Assembly: GCA_014729935.1 (NCBI GenBank)
Contig: WJJB01000036.1
Location: forward strand, 1-8,471
DNA length: 8,471 nt
From: Candidatus Bathyarchaeota archaeon
Lineage (GTDB): Archaea > Asgardarchaeota > Lokiarchaeia > Sigyniarchaeales > Sigyniarchaeaceae
Direction: 5' to 3'
Every line of letters starts with the position of its first letter. Position 1 is the stretch's first letter. Position numbers and translations under genes: made by a program. This document shows, piece after piece, positions 1-7,095 of the stretch. Under the pieces are notes generated by a model. The model ran no database searches, was not told the origin of the DNA, and saw only the letters and a list, made by a program, of their open reading frames with translations.

Positions 1-315
1 CTCCAACACGGTTTCAGTGTATTTCACCTCGACCTTTTCCTTGACCGTGAGGGTTAAATCTAGTTTCCCATCTCCCGTGGGAGAGATACTAACCGATATC
101 TCTTTTTTCTCCTTTGGTTTTAGTGAGATTTCCACATCAGCCGGGTTAACCGATACCTCCTTGGAGGAGAAAACCATCTTGATGTCCCGTTCGCTTTCCT
201 TTAGATTGTAGACTGAGAATTTCAAGTCATAGTTCTTATTCCCCAACATGATGGTTCGTGGTGCATTGAGGAGATTAACGGCGATATCCTTAACTGCAGG
301 TTTCATAGCAGGCAT
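1..315 (-). CDS. Partial hypothetical protein with Ig-like beta-sandwich region (N-terminal 105 residues)
   Basis: An open frame on the minus strand starts at the ATG at 315-313 and has no stop before the left edge, so only the first 105 residues are present. I do not recognise the family. There is no signal peptide or membrane segment, so the protein is probably cytoplasmic. After a short start (MPAMKPAVKDIAVNLLNAPR) the sequence alternates short beta-strand-like stretches with turns, such as NYDLKFSVYNL, VSVNPADVEISLKPKEKKEI and KLDLTLTVKEKVEVKY. That pattern resembles Ig-like domains of the NEW3/ASH/hydin kind, which often act as binding or scaffold modules; this is a fold guess, not a family assignment. 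No Shine-Dalgarno is visible before the start. The ATG at 306-304 (Met4) is an alternative start. The gene is divergent from larA. That it is a real gene is fairly likely from its reading frame and composition; its function is unknown. Confidence 0.68.
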   Translation of the reverse strand, partial: MPAMKPAVKDIAVNLLNAPRTIMLGNKNYDLKFSVYNLKESERDIKMVFSSKEVSVNPADVEISLKPKEKKEISVSISPTGDGKLDLTLTVKEKVEVKYTETVLE

Positions 316-491
316 GTGCGCATACACTTGATGTGAATTGGTAAAATGAATGAAGGATAACCTTGAATGATGATACTTGGAGTAAATTCATAAAAGCATA
401 TGGTATAGCAATTGAATAAAAAAGTGGTGGGAAATTATTAAAACTATTGCTACCTTTTCCAAGGAAATAGCAGGAAGGTTGGTGAATACAT
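316..491. promoter_or_regulatory. Divergent intergenic region between the left-edge gene and larA
   Basis: This AT-rich gap of 176 bases separates two divergently oriented genes and should contain a promoter for each. On the plus strand TTATTAAAA at 435-443 is the best TATA-like box. It would place a transcription start near 465 and leave a leader of about 25 bases before larA. Promoter candidates for the minus-strand gene (for example TTTTATGAA, read 395 to 387) are weaker. No RNA gene is visible. Confidence 0.4.
472..485 (+). promoter_or_regulatory. Ribosome binding site for larA
   Basis: A purine-rich AGGAAGG is followed by GGTGA at 481-485, complementary to the archaeal 16S rRNA 3' end and six bases before the GTG at 492. 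It supports the GTG start. The nearby ATG at 490 is out of frame and meets TGA immediately. Confidence 0.55.
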
Positions 492-1793
492 GTGAACGTG
501 CGTCTTGCCTACGGGAAAAATGGACTGGTCGTGAAGATCCCCGATCATGTATCAATTGACGTGAGAAATCCTGAACATGTTAATGGAATCAAGGATATCT
601 CTTCCGTGGTGAATCAAGCGTTGGATGATCCCGTCGGGACGCAACGGCTTGAAACAATCATCGAACGATTACAAGTAACCAAGCAAGGAAGGATAAAGGC
701 TTGCATCGTGGTCTCGGATCACACTCGTCCCGTACCAACAGCCCTGTTCCTTGGTGACCTGCTCCAACGACTTATCGATTCAGGCATGAACAGCGCTGAT
801 ATCACCATCTTGGTTGCGACTGGATTGCACCGCCCTTCTACGAAAAACGAGTTGGAGCGGATCGTGGGTCCGGATGTATTGGATTCTTATCAGGTTATTT
901 GCCATGATGCTACAAATCACGATGATTTGGAGAATCTCGGAAAATCGAGCAGGGGAACGCCGATACAAATAAACAAGCTATACCTAGACGCGGACTTGAA
1001 AATAATCACCGGGTACGTTGATCCCCATTTTTTTGCAGGATATGCAGGGGGTCGCAAGAGCATCGTCCCTGGTATCGCGGGTGATGAAACGATCATTGCC
1101 AATCATTCAGCAGAATTCATCCAGGATTCCAATGCGAGATTCTTGGTCCTCGATGGAAATCCCATCCACGAAGATGCCTTGGAAATCGCGAAACTTGTGG
1201 GCGTGGATTTCACATTGAACGTGTGTTTGAACGACAGCCACGAAATTATCAAGATGGCAGCGGGGGACATGGAAGCCGTCCATGAGTCACTCGTGCAATT
1301 TCTCAAACCTCACGTCACTTGTGGGTGTATAGATACCTATGACATCGTGATCGTGAACAACGGCGGGTACCCATTGGATTTGAATCTATACCAATCAGTA
1401 AAAAGCATGGCAATCGGTGAGCTGGTAGTGAAACCAAGGGGGACCATCATTGCCACCAACGAGTTATCCGACGGGTTTGGGGGCGGTGAAGAGTTCAAGC
1501 AGGTCTTGGAAAATGAGGATGATCCCAATAAGCTCATTGAAAAACTCCTGACTCGGGAGATGGTGATTCCAAGTCAATGGCAGGTGCAAATTCTTGCCCG
1601 GATCCTGCAAAAAGCGACGATAAGGGTTGTTAGTTCCATGGCACTTGAAAATTTCAAGGAAGTTTTCATGGGAATCAATTTCCATGGCGATTTTAGTGAA
1701 GCCCTTGATGCCGCACTTGAAAAGCACGGAAACGGGGCAAGGATCTTGGTACTACCCGCCGGCCCGCAATTGATACCATGCTTGGAACAATAG
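492..1793 (+). CDS. larA: LarA-family nickel-dependent lactate racemase / 2-hydroxyacid epimerase
   Basis: A 433-residue cytoplasmic enzyme of the LarA (DUF2088) family, close to the usual length of about 425. LarA enzymes interconvert stereoisomers of 2-hydroxyacids such as lactate by hydride transfer on a nickel-pincer nucleotide cofactor held by a lysine. Visible motifs are DHTRP at 76-80, GLHRP at 111-115 (His113), PHFFAGYAGGRKS at 178-190 (His179 and the cofactor-attachment lysine Lys189), NH at 204-205 (His205, nickel ligand), YQSVK at 300-304 and Trp363. His113, His179, Lys189, His205 and Trp363 each lie five residues after His108, His174, Lys184, His200 and Trp358 of Lactobacillus plantarum LarA, so the active site looks intact. 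The GTG start is chosen from the upstream GGTGA. The cofactor genes larB, larC and larE are not in the window. Family members differ in substrate (lactate, malate and others), so the family call is strong and lactate itself uncertain. Confidence 0.93.
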   Translation: MNVRLAYGKNGLVVKIPDHVSIDVRNPEHVNGIKDISSVVNQALDDPVGTQRLETIIERLQVTKQGRIKACIVVSDHTRPVPTALFLGDLLQRLIDSGMNSADITILVATGLHRPSTKNELERIVGPDVLDSYQVICHDATNHDDLENLGKSSRGTPIQINKLYLDADLKIITGYVDPHFFAGYAGGRKSIVPGIAGDETIIANHSAEFIQDSNARFLVLDGNPIHEDALEIAKLVGVDFTLNVCLNDSHEIIKMAAGDMEAVHESLVQFLKPHVTCGCIDTYDIVIVNNGGYPLDLNLYQSVKSMAIGELVVKPRGTIIATNELSDGFGGGEEFKQVLENEDDPNKLIEKLLTREMVIPSQWQVQILARILQKATIRVVSSMALENFKEVFMGINFHGDFSEALDAALEKHGNGARILVLPAGPQLIPCLEQ

Positions 1794-1830
1794 CATGCTT
1801 TGGAAGCACATGGATGCAGGCGACACCAAG
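1794..1830. other. Short convergent gap between larA and gatC
   Basis: The two stop codons face each other across 37 bases. A small hairpin, TGCTT-TGG-AAGCA at 1796-1808, lies just after the larA stop, but no T-tract follows it on either strand. A strong terminator is therefore not evident, and the transcripts probably overlap at their 3' ends. Confidence 0.4.
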
Positions 1831-2118
1831 CTATACAATCCTTGGAGCTTTAAATGCTCCATCTTCCTTTTCCGGGGCGTTTTTCAAGGCTATATCCTGT
1901 GGAAGACTTTCCTCAACGATATCTTCACGCATGACATTTACCAGATCGAGTGCATGATAGGCAGGTTTCACGTCCTCCGTGTCGAGCTCGCTGATCTTCG
2001 AAAAAAACTCCAAGATACTTGATAACTGTTTCGTGAAATCACTTTTTTCCACTTCAGAGAGATCGATTCGTGCTAATTCTGCGAGATGTTCCACGATCGA
2101 TTCATCAATCTCTGACAT
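1831..2118 (-). CDS. gatC: Asp-tRNA(Asn)/Glu-tRNA(Gln) amidotransferase subunit C
   Basis: A full-length GatC of 95 residues, the usual size. GatC wraps around the GatA-GatB interface and stabilises the GatCAB complex, which converts misacylated Asp-tRNA(Asn) (and, in many bacteria, Glu-tRNA(Gln)) to the amide form in the cytoplasm. The family hallmarks are present in order: VEHLAELARIDLSE at 9-22, KQLSSILEFFSKISELDTEDV at 30-50 (the amphipathic helix and linker), MREDIVEESL at 63-72 and the conserved tail NAPEKEDGAFKAPRIV at 80-95. Archaea normally make Gln-tRNA with GatDE, so here GatCAB is most likely used for Asn-tRNA. gatA and gatB are not adjacent; gatC stands alone, divergent from the ABC operon and convergent with larA. 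A TATA-like box close upstream suggests a leaderless transcript. The ATG start fits the family's N-terminus. Confidence 0.95.
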   Translation of the reverse strand: MSEIDESIVEHLAELARIDLSEVEKSDFTKQLSSILEFFSKISELDTEDVKPAYHALDLVNVMREDIVEESLPQDIALKNAPEKEDGAFKAPRIV

Positions 2119-2140
2119 GGTATGATATAACGAAATGGGG

Positions 2141-2156
2141 CATTTAAAATTGCTTC
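2141..2156 (-). promoter_or_regulatory. Probable archaeal promoter (BRE/TATA) of gatC
   Basis: Read on the minus strand, GAAGCA (2156-2151) is followed by ATTTTAAATG (2150-2141), a good match to a purine-rich BRE plus TATA box. Its centre lies about 27 bases before the gatC ATG at 2118, so transcription would begin at or within a few bases of the start codon. No Shine-Dalgarno is present, consistent with a leaderless mRNA. Confidence 0.55.
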
Positions 2157-2266
2157 GATGCTTGGACGATCTAATATTGTTTTTTAATCAAGCACGCGTT
2201 TACCTGATTTGATCGCGATATTAGAGCACGTGCCCCTATTCATCAACCTTCCATGAGATCATTCCA
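2157..2266 (+). promoter_or_regulatory. Probable promoter and leader region of the ABC exporter operon
   Basis: This stretch precedes the first ABC gene. Candidate TATA-like sequences are TTTTTTAA at 2180-2187 and GATATTAG at 2217-2224; neither is decisive. A perfect 8-base palindrome GCACGTGC lies at 2226-2233, a possible operator half. A five-codon reading frame (ATG at 2253) ends at 2270, overlapping the exporter start as ATGA. No strong Shine-Dalgarno is seen. Confidence 0.35.
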
Positions 2267-4186
2267 ATGAGTCCAAGATTCGGTAAACCAGGATTGAAGC
2301 ACGTGAACGTGTACCAGGAGATCGATCCATCTAAGGAAAAGGATTATCGCTTTTTCGGCAAGGCATTCAAGCAGATTTTCGGTTTTCTCGATCCCTACAA
2401 GCGTCGATTTTACGGGACCATCGTTTTATCTGTTATTCAGGCACTCGTCTTCCTCATTTTACCCGCGCTTGCAGGATTGGCACTAGACGTGCTTGAGGAT
2501 ATTATCACGGGCAAGGAAGTGGAATTTGGTGTAAGTGTATCCCTGATGACGGGATCACAAAAGGTAGAAACGGCACGGGCTGCCTTTCTTGGATTAATAG
2601 GTGTCGTCTTGATGATGCTTGGTGCCGTGATTTCTCTAGCGATCATCATGTACGTGCGCATTTGGGAAAATAACAAGATTGGAAATAATATTATTTTCGA
2701 TCTTCGCCGTGCATTGTTCCAATCCATGCAGGAGCAATCGTATAGCTTTTACGATAATAACCAGGTGGGTGATCTGGTTGCCCGTTCCACGAGCGACGTG
2801 AATCTATTGAAAAACGTGCTTTCATCCGAGCTTGCGTTCTTTTTACGCAATGTATTGCAATTCATACTCGCGTTGGTCGTGATGTTGTTTCTAAACATTC
2901 AGCTTACCTTGTACTCGCTTTTTATCATGCCCGCGTTATTTTTCACCATGTATTTTTACCGTAAAAGGATGCATCCATTGTTTCTCTCTTCTCGCAAGAG
3001 CTACGGGCAACTTGCATCAACTGTTGAGGAGAATGTTAATGGGATGCGCGTGGTACGCGCGTTCGGCCAGGAAAAATTAGAAAAGAAAAAATTCAAGGAG
3101 AGAAACGACGATTATCTTGATAAATCCTTGAAAATCGCTAAATTGCAATCTTGGTTTGATCCCGTGATCAACATCCTGAATGGTGCCGGTCTCATATTCG
3201 TTATATTCATTGGTGGTTCTCTTGTCGTGAAGGGGGTCATGTCCATCGGTGATATCTTTGCATTCATGCTATTGCTGCAATTTTCATTGCAACCGTTGCG
3301 TTCGATTGGTGTTTTCATTGGTAAGTTAAGCCAGATAAATCCTGCATCGGAACGCATCGTCGAAGTGCTTAATTCAAGATCAGAAATCAAGCAAGACCCG
3401 AATGCAGTTGACCATGATATCGTTGGCACGGTTCAATTTAAAAACGCGAGCTTCAGATACCCCGGAACGAAAAAATTGGTTCTCAAGAACGTGGAATTCA
3501 TAGTGGAACCCGGGGAAACCTTGGCAATCTTGGGTGCTACCGGTTCCGGAAAGTCCTCTATCATCCAGCTCATCTCACGCCTGTATGATGTTCCTGATGG
3601 GGATGGCGCTGTTTTCATTGATGGCATCAATATCAAGACGATGGACAAGCAATACCTTCGATCGCAAATAGCAATCATAGCCCAAGAGACGTTCCTTTTT
3701 TCTAGATCCATCAAGGAAAACATTGCATTGGCAAGGGACGAGGATGAAGTGACCATGGATGAAATCATCGAGTGTGCAAAGCTTGCATCGATACACGAAT
3801 TCATCAATTCATTGCCCGAGAAGTATGACACGGTCGTCGGTGAACGCGGTGTGACCTTGTCAGGCGGGCAAAAACAGCGGGTATCCATTGCACGCGCGCT
3901 CATGAGTAAACCCCGGATTCTTATACTTGATGATGCCACCTCCAGCGTTGACGTGGATACAGAATACGAGATACAAAAAAGCTTCAAGAACCTCTTTGCT
4001 GGAAAGAAGAGCACCACATTCATAATATCGCAACGGCTATCTACCATCCGAATGGCGGACAAAATATTGGTCTTGGAAGATGGGCAGATCGAGGAACTAG
4101 GAACCCATGATGAGTTGCTTTCAAAGGAGGATGGAATTTACAAGAATATTTACTCGACACTTGAGGAGGATGCATTCATCAAATGA
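2267..4186 (+). CDS. ABC exporter half-transporter with degenerate ATPase site (heterodimer subunit 1)
   Basis: A 639-residue half-transporter of the MsbA/multidrug exporter type (type IV fold): a six-helix membrane domain (about 1-350) followed by a nucleotide-binding domain (about 390-639). Predicted membrane helices lie near 47-73, 107-130, 187-209, 211-231, 300-322 and 327-350, with an unusually long TM1-TM2 loop at about 75-104. ATPase motifs are the A-loop Tyr398, Walker A GATGSGKS 423-430, Q-loop Gln473, signature LSGGQ 531-535, Walker B ILILDD 551-556 and D-loop SSVD 559-562. Two catalytic positions are altered: Asp556 replaces the catalytic Glu and Gln589 replaces the switch His. Both changes are typical of the degenerate subunit of heterodimeric exporters (TM287, BmrC and LmrC type). 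The gene overlaps the next exporter gene by four bases, so the two proteins very likely pair in the cell membrane. The substrate (drug, lipid or peptide) cannot be read from sequence. Confidence 0.94.
   Translation: MSPRFGKPGLKHVNVYQEIDPSKEKDYRFFGKAFKQIFGFLDPYKRRFYGTIVLSVIQALVFLILPALAGLALDVLEDIITGKEVEFGVSVSLMTGSQKVETARAAFLGLIGVVLMMLGAVISLAIIMYVRIWENNKIGNNIIFDLRRALFQSMQEQSYSFYDNNQVGDLVARSTSDVNLLKNVLSSELAFFLRNVLQFILALVVMLFLNIQLTLYSLFIMPALFFTMYFYRKRMHPLFLSSRKSYGQLASTVEENVNGMRVVRAFGQEKLEKKKFKERNDDYLDKSLKIAKLQSWFDPVINILNGAGLIFVIFIGGSLVVKGVMSIGDIFAFMLLLQFSLQPLRSIGVFIGKLSQINPASERIVEVLNSRSEIKQDPNAVDHDIVGTVQFKNASFRYPGTKKLVLKNVEFIVEPGETLAILGATGSGKSSIIQLISRLYDVPDGDGAVFIDGINIKTMDKQYLRSQIAIIAQETFLFSRSIKENIALARDEDEVTMDEIIECAKLASIHEFINSLPEKYDTVVGERGVTLSGGQKQRVSIARALMSKPRILILDDATSSVDVDTEYEIQKSFKNLFAGKKSTTFIISQRLSTIRMADKILVLEDGQIEELGTHDELLSKEDGIYKNIYSTLEEDAFIK
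4163..4171 (+). promoter_or_regulatory. Internal Shine-Dalgarno for the second ABC gene
   Basis: GAGGAGGAT lies inside the 3' end of the first ABC gene, about 12 bases before the ATG at 4183. Together with the ATGA start-stop overlap at 4183-4186 it indicates translational coupling and supports this upstream start. Confidence 0.5.
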
Positions 4187-7077
4187 GTCGAAAAACACTG
4201 CAGGATGAGTTGAAAATCATCGAGAGCTCATTCAAGAAAACTACCACTTCTGGATGTTCTTATGAAGTATCTGAAAAAACGGCTAAGAAATTCATCCGGC
4301 TCAAGCAAGGGACGGATATGGCTTCAAGGATTATCTTGCAATCAATGATGGATACCTTTCAAGAGAATTTCTTTGATTCACGTCCCTCATTCACGTATTT
4401 CGATATCATCAATAAAACGTTCAAACCATCGGATAATTCCAGGGAATTGTTCAATTACTTTATCTTCAAGATTGCAAGCAAGAAGAAACCTATTCACGAA
4501 CTATTTTCAGAAAAATATGAAAAGCTTCTCAAGAAGATCGACAAGCTCAACAAGAAATTCCAAGAAATTGCCTTCAGGGAGGAGTTTTTCTTCGAAAAGC
4601 TCACATCGCAAATCGTGGAACGATACCGGAAAACCATGAAACCGTATGAATTTCTCGTATTGAAAATGATTTTCGATTTCCAAAACAATCTTCGGCTGTT
4701 TAACTGGAACGTGGTTGATAAAGATGTGCAAGTGGAGTTCTTGTATTCCATCTTCACTCTCCTGCAGGTCAAGCAACATTTGCTTGATATCGATGGATTC
4801 GACATCATTAACATTCCTTCGAAAGAAGGAATAGATTCAGGAGTATTTGAATCAAGCGAGGATAACATAAAGCCCCGCCTGATGGAAATCCTGTATATCA
4901 TGAATTCGATAGACACGATAAAGCGAAGAATATCCAAGGTCGAGGCAACCATTTTCACCCAAGGCATTCAAGATATCATCCAGAAAATTGGCAATAAAAA
5001 GAATAACCTTGGCGAGGAAAAAATCATCACCCGTTACTTGGAGTTATTATTCCAATTGAACAAGATGATCAACAGATTCAAGCAATTCAGGAAAGAAAAT
5101 AGTGACAGTAAGATTGTTGAAAAGCTCACACGCATCACCCGAGAGAAAATTCAACCAAGGAAGATAGAAGACAAGGAACAACTTGATGATATCTACAAGA
5201 ATGAATTTTATCTAGTCGGCTTTATCATCCGCCAATTCAAGAAAATCTTCCTCATGCTTAGGAAAAAACGAACCATGTCGGATGGTTATGTTATCAAGCG
5301 ACTAGTATCTGAGATAGCCAAGCGTGACAGGCTACGCGTTATTGCTCTATTCGTGGTCGTTTCGCTAAACGCGGCGGTTGGCATGATCATGCCCTTGGTA
5401 TTGGGAGACTTGACAACCTATCTTGATGAGGGTGCGGGAGATATCAACACGATTTACTTTTACGGTTGGATCTTCATCGGAATATCCGTGTTTGGGTTAT
5501 TCTTTTCGATATGTGCAAATTGGTTCGTGCAATTGCTGGGAAATAAGGTCATGTTTGACATGAGGGAGAAGATGTTCGAGAATCTCCAGCATCTATCCTT
5601 TGACTACTACAATGCTCAACCATCCGGCAAGATCATCAGTTATATCACCAATGACGTGGAAACCATCCAAGAATTGATCAGCTCGGGATTCCTCACCATC
5701 GTGATAGATGTGGTGCGTTTGGTGGCTGCTATATTCCTCATGTTTTACAAATCATGGCAACTCTCCCTCACCTCGTTTGCAATCATTCCCTTTATACTTT
5801 TATTAGGATTCGTGATTTTTTCGAAAGCTCGCAGGTATTTCGTCATCATGAGAAGGAAGATTGCAGCCGTGACAACCCATCTCCAGGAATCGATCGCTGG
5901 CATGAGGGTGATCAAATCCTTCGCAATAGAGGAAAAGGATGCTACCACGTTCAAGCGGGCAGCAGAGGAAGAATTGGAAATAAACCTGAAAGCAGCAAAG
6001 CTCTTCAGTTCATTACCTGGCTTGATAACCATGGTGATTTCTCTCGGAATTGGCGTGCTAATCATGGTGGGAGGGCGCTTGCACGTGAATTGGTTGGTCT
6101 ATGGTGTATCAAAGTTTGCAGTGGGAGACTTGCTTGCTTTCCTCATGTATTTATTCCAATTTTTTGGTCCAATCATTGCAATGATGCAATTCATAACCAA
6201 TATTCAAAATTCCATGGCTGCAGGCGAGCGTATCATCCGTTTAATAGATGCAGACGCGACCGTCAAGGAAAAGGAAAATGCAATCAGTGTTGAAGATGAA
6301 AAATACGAGAAACTCTCCCATGATAACGTGGTCATCCGATTTGAAAACGTGAATTTTGAGTATGAAAAGGATCAACCCATCTTGAAGAATATATCGGTGG
6401 TAACCCAGCCGGGCGAGCGCTTGGCTCTCGTTGGCTACACGGGGGCGGGCAAAACCACCTTCATCAAGCTACTCGCTCGATTCTGGGACGTCACTACAGG
6501 TCGTATCTTGATCAACAATATTGATATCAGGAATTTCGAGTTTGATGCTCTCCGGGAAATGATGGGTGTCGTGCTCCAAGATAATTTCTTATTTTCAGGA
6601 ACGGTGATGGATAATATCAAGTATGGTAAGCGTGATGCGTCAGATGAGGAAGTCTTCGATATCACGAGGAAATTGGGCATTCATGAATTCATACTTAACA
6701 TGGAAGACGGTTACGATACACCTGTACTTGAGCGTGGTTCAAGATTAAGTGCAGGTCAACGTCAGATGATTGCCTTTGCCCGAGCTCTCTTGATCGATCC
6801 ACCCATTCTCATCCTTGATGAGGCAACTTCCTCCATCGATCCATACTCTGAAATCATTGTCAAGAACGCCTTGGATGAATTGTTAAAGGATCGGACATCA
6901 ATAACGATAGCGCACCGGTTAAGCACCGTTTTAAACTCGGATAGAATTTTCGTGATGGATTCAGGAAGGATCGTCGAGGAAGGTTCCCACGAGGAACTCG
7001 TCCAAAAGGAAGATGGATTGTATAATCACTTGTATTCCATGCAATTCACGAAGATTTCCAATAACGGGAAAAAATGA
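4183..7077 (+). CDS. ABC exporter half-transporter with consensus ATPase residues and a large N-terminal helical extension (heterodimer subunit 2)
   Basis: A 964-residue protein. The C-terminal 590 or so residues are a standard exporter half: membrane helices near 384-407, 424-446, 503-522, 526-547, 612-634 and 647-672, then an ATPase domain with A-loop Tyr727, Walker A GYTGAGKT 751-758, Gln799, signature LSAGQ 855-859, Walker B ILILDE 875-880 (catalytic Glu880), SSID 883-886 and switch His911. It should supply the active Walker A/B and switch residues, while its LSAGQ completes the degenerate site of subunit 1. Residues 1-370 are unusual: charged, Lys/Glu/Phe-rich and apparently all helical, with a coiled-coil-like stretch at 108-145 and a basic amphipathic segment at 342-363 just before the membrane. 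There is no hydrophobic TMD0 and no visible C39 peptidase Cys/His motif. I do not recognise this extension. An in-frame ATG at 5275 (Met365) would give an ordinary 600-residue half-transporter, but the coupled start at 4183 is better supported. Confidence 0.93.
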   Translation: MSRKTLQDELKIIESSFKKTTTSGCSYEVSEKTAKKFIRLKQGTDMASRIILQSMMDTFQENFFDSRPSFTYFDIINKTFKPSDNSRELFNYFIFKIASKKKPIHELFSEKYEKLLKKIDKLNKKFQEIAFREEFFFEKLTSQIVERYRKTMKPYEFLVLKMIFDFQNNLRLFNWNVVDKDVQVEFLYSIFTLLQVKQHLLDIDGFDIINIPSKEGIDSGVFESSEDNIKPRLMEILYIMNSIDTIKRRISKVEATIFTQGIQDIIQKIGNKKNNLGEEKIITRYLELLFQLNKMINRFKQFRKENSDSKIVEKLTRITREKIQPRKIEDKEQLDDIYKNEFYLVGFIIRQFKKIFLMLRKKRTMSDGYVIKRLVSEIAKRDRLRVIALFVVVSLNAAVGMIMPLVLGDLTTYLDEGAGDINTIYFYGWIFIGISVFGLFFSICANWFVQLLGNKVMFDMREKMFENLQHLSFDYYNAQPSGKIISYITNDVETIQELISSGFLTIVIDVVRLVAAIFLMFYKSWQLSLTSFAIIPFILLLGFVIFSKARRYFVIMRRKIAAVTTHLQESIAGMRVIKSFAIEEKDATTFKRAAEEELEINLKAAKLFSSLPGLITMVISLGIGVLIMVGGRLHVNWLVYGVSKFAVGDLLAFLMYLFQFFGPIIAMMQFITNIQNSMAAGERIIRLIDADATVKEKENAISVEDEKYEKLSHDNVVIRFENVNFEYEKDQPILKNISVVTQPGERLALVGYTGAGKTTFIKLLARFWDVTTGRILINNIDIRNFEFDALREMMGVVLQDNFLFSGTVMDNIKYGKRDASDEEVFDITRKLGIHEFILNMEDGYDTPVLERGSRLSAGQRQMIAFARALLIDPPILILDEATSSIDPYSEIIVKNALDELLKDRTSITIAHRLSTVLNSDRIFVMDSGRIVEEGSHEELVQKEDGLYNHLYSMQFTKISNNGKK

Positions 7078-7095
7078 GATCAAGTGGTTGGTGAA

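Noticed and set aside
17..211. Plus-strand 64-codon frame at the left edge
   Set aside because: It is antisense to the partial minus-strand gene, which has more protein-like composition and no stop across its whole 315 bases.
1795..2022. Plus-strand 75-codon frame after larA
   Set aside because: It lies opposite gatC, which has clear family conservation, and its product has no recognisable feature.
3433..4062. Minus-strand open frame of 209 codons inside the first ABC gene
   Set aside because: It is antisense to the ATPase domain with all its conserved motifs, and its Ser/Met/Arg-rich product resembles nothing known. It is a shadow frame.
4183..5290. N-terminal extension read as a TMD0 or C39 peptidase domain
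   Set aside because: The segment lacks multiple hydrophobic helices and has only one Cys (Cys25) with no peptidase-like context.
5754..6293. Plus-strand open frame of 179 codons inside the second ABC gene
   Set aside because: It overlaps the membrane domain of a well-supported gene in another frame; its His/Cys/Arg-rich composition is unlike a real protein.
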